From positions 1 through 10,333 of the forward strand of contig CAJVPJ010001351.1 of NCBI GenBank assembly GCA_910592205.1: a stretch of 10,333 nucleotides of DNA, in the 5' to 3' direction. This stretch comes from Paraglomus occultum. Its lineage: Eukaryota; Glomeromycota; Glomeromycetes; Paraglomerales; Paraglomeraceae. The first letter of the stretch is position 1, and every line of letters begins with the position of its first letter. This document shows, piece after piece, positions 8,252-10,333 of this stretch. A model generated the notes under the pieces. It was not told where the DNA came from. It searched no databases and was given only the letters and a program-made list of their open reading frames with translations. Position numbers and translations under genes: made by a program.

Positions 8252-8716
8252 TTGCAAAATTTTAGAACTTTACTTCATTACACAAAGACCGAAAGTAATT
8301 TCCCCGTGAAAGTTAAAAAGCAGGATAATGTGGTATTGATAAACCAAAGGTTGCAGAAAAAATGTCGCTTTAAAAGCGTCTTCAACCAAAAAGTTTCCAA
8401 CCCCGACCAAGACGAAAAAGATTTCAAAAACAACGAAATAGCCAAAACGTTACTTGCAACAACAAAAATTTCAACTCGTATTGCTGATGACATAGACACT
8501 GTGAGTGAAGAGCCAGAAGAATTCAAAACAAAAAAAAAACATCGTTATGCACAATTGATATTGACTCTTGTGATGACAGTAATCATAACAACAACGATGA
8601 AGTCGAAGAAATCGGAAACTGAAGTGGAAAAAGAAGTAACAAATAGCAAAACTAAGAAACGTACCACAAGAAGAGTTAATAATAGAGCTAGCGTCAATAA
8701 AAGAAGAAAAGTTTAA
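8252..8716 (+). CDS. low-complexity basic-tailed protein fragment
   Basis: This is an open frame with no ATG in its first 100 codons, so if real it is a 3' exon; an acceptor TTTTAG ends at 8265. It encodes Lys/Asp-rich sequence such as FNQKVSNPDQDEKDF and DDIDTVSEEPEEFKTKKK. An odd hydrophobic stretch (about 8560-8600) follows, then a strongly basic end (KTKKRTTRR, NKRRKV) like a bipartite nuclear-localisation signal. In the stretch about 8550-8620 another frame reads as an acidic, Asn/Asp-rich run (DIDSCDDSNHNNNDEVEE), which fits the neighbouring composition better. I suspect a pair of compensating indels. It may belong with the fragments at 7861-8147. Confidence 0.3.
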   Translation: MQNFRTLLHYTKTESNFPVKVKKQDNVVLINQRLQKKCRFKSVFNQKVSNPDQDEKDFKNNEIAKTLLATTKISTRIADDIDTVSEEPEEFKTKKKHRYAQLILTLVMTVIITTTMKSKKSETEVEKEVTNSKTKKRTTRRVNNRASVNKRRKV

Positions 8717-8972
8717 AGTCTTTATAAGTTTTTAATTTATTATATATACAAGATCAGTATTAAATTAATCATACATAATACTAATAATAATGAGACTTCT
8801 AACTTTATTATCGTAAAGACTTTTATCGTATCGTAACACCAACCCCTTTTTTAGGGTTCACTGGGAAAAAATTTTTATTATATTCCCATCAGTATTAACT
8901 CGAGTATTTAAACAAAATGGTGCGACGACGAATTATAGGTGCTATCGCTATTCCAGTATTCCTCAATAGTCG

Positions 8973-8993
8973 TTGCAAATTTCCCATTTGCAA
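8973..8993. repeat. perfect 8-bp hairpin
   Basis: TTGCAAAT and ATTTGCAA flank a TTCCC loop. Confidence 0.5.
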
Positions 8994-9086
8994 TAAAGCT
9001 TATTAAAGATATTGGCATTAAGAATAATATAAAATTATCAATAACAATAGCCAATATTTGCTCTTCAATAACTACGGCCGGCATGA

Positions 9087-9176
9087 TTCACAATAATTGT
9101 ATGACATTCAAATAATACTGTATAATAGTAGTATTGTCAAAATCCCAAATTCGACAACAACAGATATTATTGTGAA
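9087..9176. repeat. 11-bp inverted repeat, 90-bp span
   Basis: TTCACAATAAT (9087-9097) is the exact reverse complement of ATTATTGTGAA (9166-9176). The interior carries further AT-rich pairing (AATAC...GTATT). No target duplication is evident at the ends, so its status as an element is doubtful. Confidence 0.4.
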
Positions 9177-9723
9177 CGAGTAAATCGAGGAACGGAATCA
9201 AAGCCAATCGATTTTCATACATGAATAACAAAAACGATTACCCATATTAGCGTCAAAAATAATATAAAATATAATAATAATAAAAACAAACCTACATATC
9301 TTTTTCGTAACTTCACATCGTTCTTACATTATCGTCAACGGCTTTTTTAATACGCATGATCGCAACAATACAATTTCAGATTATACAGATTTAGGGAATA
9401 TTCAACTGAATCTCCATTATCATTCGATGAAGATTCTTTAACTATAGCCCAACAGTTAACCATTTGTTCTCAATCCATTCTAACAAACATGTAACGCAAC
9501 TACAATGGAGAATTGGCCTAGGGCATGACAGCGATTTTAGGGAGCACGCATCATCCGAAATTGACACTTCTTTCATTACCCGGGTGAACAGAGCTCGAAA
9601 TAGCTACCTCAGGAAACAATAATCATTAAACTCACATAACTTTAGATGACTGGTTTTCAATATTTATTGTGTAAACAAATAAAATATTTAAATAACCTAC
9701 TCGCTAGCTAACCCGTCGACAAA

Positions 9724-9908
9724 TACCGCCATACCTCAGTTATATTTCCTTCAGTTATATCCCACCTCAGTTATATTAATATCCCAGCTGAATGCCAGGA
9801 CAAATTTCCCCTATTCTAAATCCATATAAATTTGTATCCTACTCAGATATATCCCAAAAAATCCTGGCCCCGAATATAAAGGGGGAATATGAATGAGGTA
9901 TGACTGTA
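9724..9908. mobile_element. MITE of Tc1/mariner/pogo type
   Basis: Read from the right end on the minus strand, the element starts CAGTCATACCTCA. Read from the left end on the plus strand, it starts CCGCCATACCTCA, matching at 11 of 13 positions. The match continues inward to 15 of 18 over CATACCTCAGTTATATTT. Both ends are directly flanked by TA (9724-9725, 9907-9908), the target duplication of Tc1/mariner/pogo transposons, and CAG-ACCTC ends are typical of that superfamily. The 181-bp body has no coding capacity. It carries three internal copies of TCAGTTATAT near the left end plus nested inverted pairs (GCCAGGA/TCCTGGC, CAAATTT/AAATTTG). It is therefore a non-autonomous element. It lies about 135 nt beyond the stop of kinase gene 2. 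Confidence 0.72.
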
Positions 9909-9920
9909 AATATGTAAGAT

Positions 9921-9926
9921 TTTATT
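9921..9926 (-). promoter_or_regulatory. possible poly(A) signal of kinase gene 2
   Basis: AATAAA on the minus strand about 115 nt beyond the stop at 10042 and just before the MITE boundary. The MITE would then lie downstream of the transcript end. Confidence 0.3.
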
Positions 9927-10041
9927 TTATAATTGAAAAGGAATAAACCCTTGAAATAAAACTAGGGTAAATCACGAGTTAATTCAGAAAAAGATTTTTA
10001 GTATCTAAATTACAAAAAATGAATGTATTAGCATTGTAAAT

Positions 10042-10333
10042 TCACTTCATTTGTATTAACATGTTACTAGTTGTTGTTTTCATACCTGCAGCTGAATCCA
10101 AATTGTAACCATGACTGTTCCTTGGTTTGGGCAAATCTCCAGTAGGTAGTACCTTACTGGAGTATTTACTCTCCTTCTCAAGACTTGATAAAGGTCTTAC
10201 ATTATTATAATAAATGGTATTCCACACATTGTCAGAATTACCGTTATCCACCTCTCGCCCAAGGTTATAAATATGAGGCCAAATTGTGAATGCATCTGGA
10301 CGTTTGTCAGGATCAGCATCACAACACCATTCA
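10042..10333 (-). CDS. 3' end of a second kinase gene (partial)
   Basis: The frame is open from the window edge to a stop at 10042 (96 codons). It starts in the last helices of the kinase domain (EWCCDADPDKRPDAFTIWP, matching EWCCDADPDKRPDAFTVWP in gene 1). It then runs through the same tail, with NSDNVWNTIYYNNVRPLSSLE, SSKVLPTGDLPKPRNSHG and SAAGM, before diverging after GM (KTTTSN...). It aligns without gaps to 4915-5167 with about 27 differences in 253 bases by eye. The GCAG|GTATGA donor-like site is conserved, so the last residues could be intron-encoded in both genes. Catalytic motifs are outside the window. Confidence 0.88.
   Translation of the reverse strand, partial: EWCCDADPDKRPDAFTIWPHIYNLGREVDNGNSDNVWNTIYYNNVRPLSSLEKESKYSSKVLPTGDLPKPRNSHGYNLDSAAGMKTTTSNMLIQMK

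Larger units (their letters stand above)
8717..9723. other. non-coding AT-rich region with several hairpins
   Basis: I see no gene. A 29-codon ATG frame at 8917-9006 is too short to support. AAAGTCTTTA (8715-8724) and TAAAGACTTT (8814-8823) are an exact 10-bp inverted pair. TTGCAAAT/ATTTGCAA (8973-8993), ATATTGGC/GCCAATAT (9009-9057) and an 11-bp pair at 9087-9176 also occur. Nothing identifies a transposase remnant. Confidence 0.45.

Noticed and set aside
8866-8895. TGGGAA...TTCCCA inverted pair
   Set aside because: Only 6 bp around an A/T run; expected by chance in this composition.
1-10333. CRISPR array, prophage or bacterial operon
   Set aside because: There are no regularly spaced repeats; canonical spliceosomal introns and eukaryotic kinase motifs show nuclear eukaryotic DNA.

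Overview
This is an AT-rich eukaryotic nuclear window. The genes carry short GT-AG introns (64-104 nt where I can fix both ends), A/T-rich intergenic DNA and candidate AATAAA signals, and there is no bacterial operon structure. The main gene family is a kinase whose N-terminal segments carry CxxC...WC motifs, a W-I-P-Y-D linker, HCDLHGGN and DLG catalytic motifs and a PKPRNS-type tail. This combination recalls the hugely expanded tyrosine-kinase-like families of arbuscular mycorrhizal fungi (Glomeromycotina, Rhizophagus-like). The taxonomic call is an inference from protein style, not a database result.

Layout. Positions 1-1500 are gene-poor, with small inverted and direct repeats. Positions 1582-2261 (+) hold two weak candidates, one a two-exon reading ending in a charged E/K/R coiled coil. 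Positions 2664-4054 (-) hold a clear homologue of the mitochondrial tRNA t6A37 threonylcarbamoyltransferase (Qri7/OSGEPL1/TsaD family). It has four exons, one a 28-nt microexon, and about five single-base reading-frame breaks in exon 3. Positions 4055-4887 are intergenic. Positions 4888-7718 (-) hold a multi-exon protein kinase with an intact catalytic domain, preceded by serial degenerate copies of the kinase N-lobe separated by Cys motifs; its N-terminal half has two frame breaks. Positions 7861-8716 (+) hold fragments of a low-complexity, basic-tailed gene, divergent from the kinase. Positions 8717-9723 have no gene but several hairpins. Positions 9724-9908 are a short Tc1/mariner/pogo-type MITE flanked by TA. 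Positions 10042-10333 (-) are the 3' end of a second kinase gene, about 89% identical to the first and cut by the window edge.

The t6A enzyme and the kinases are unrelated in function. The kinase copies are a same-strand duplication about 5 kb apart. Indels recur in otherwise well-conserved genes while every reconstructed splice site stays canonical. Either this is a decaying region or the assembly contains uncorrected single-base errors, and the sequence alone does not decide between these.
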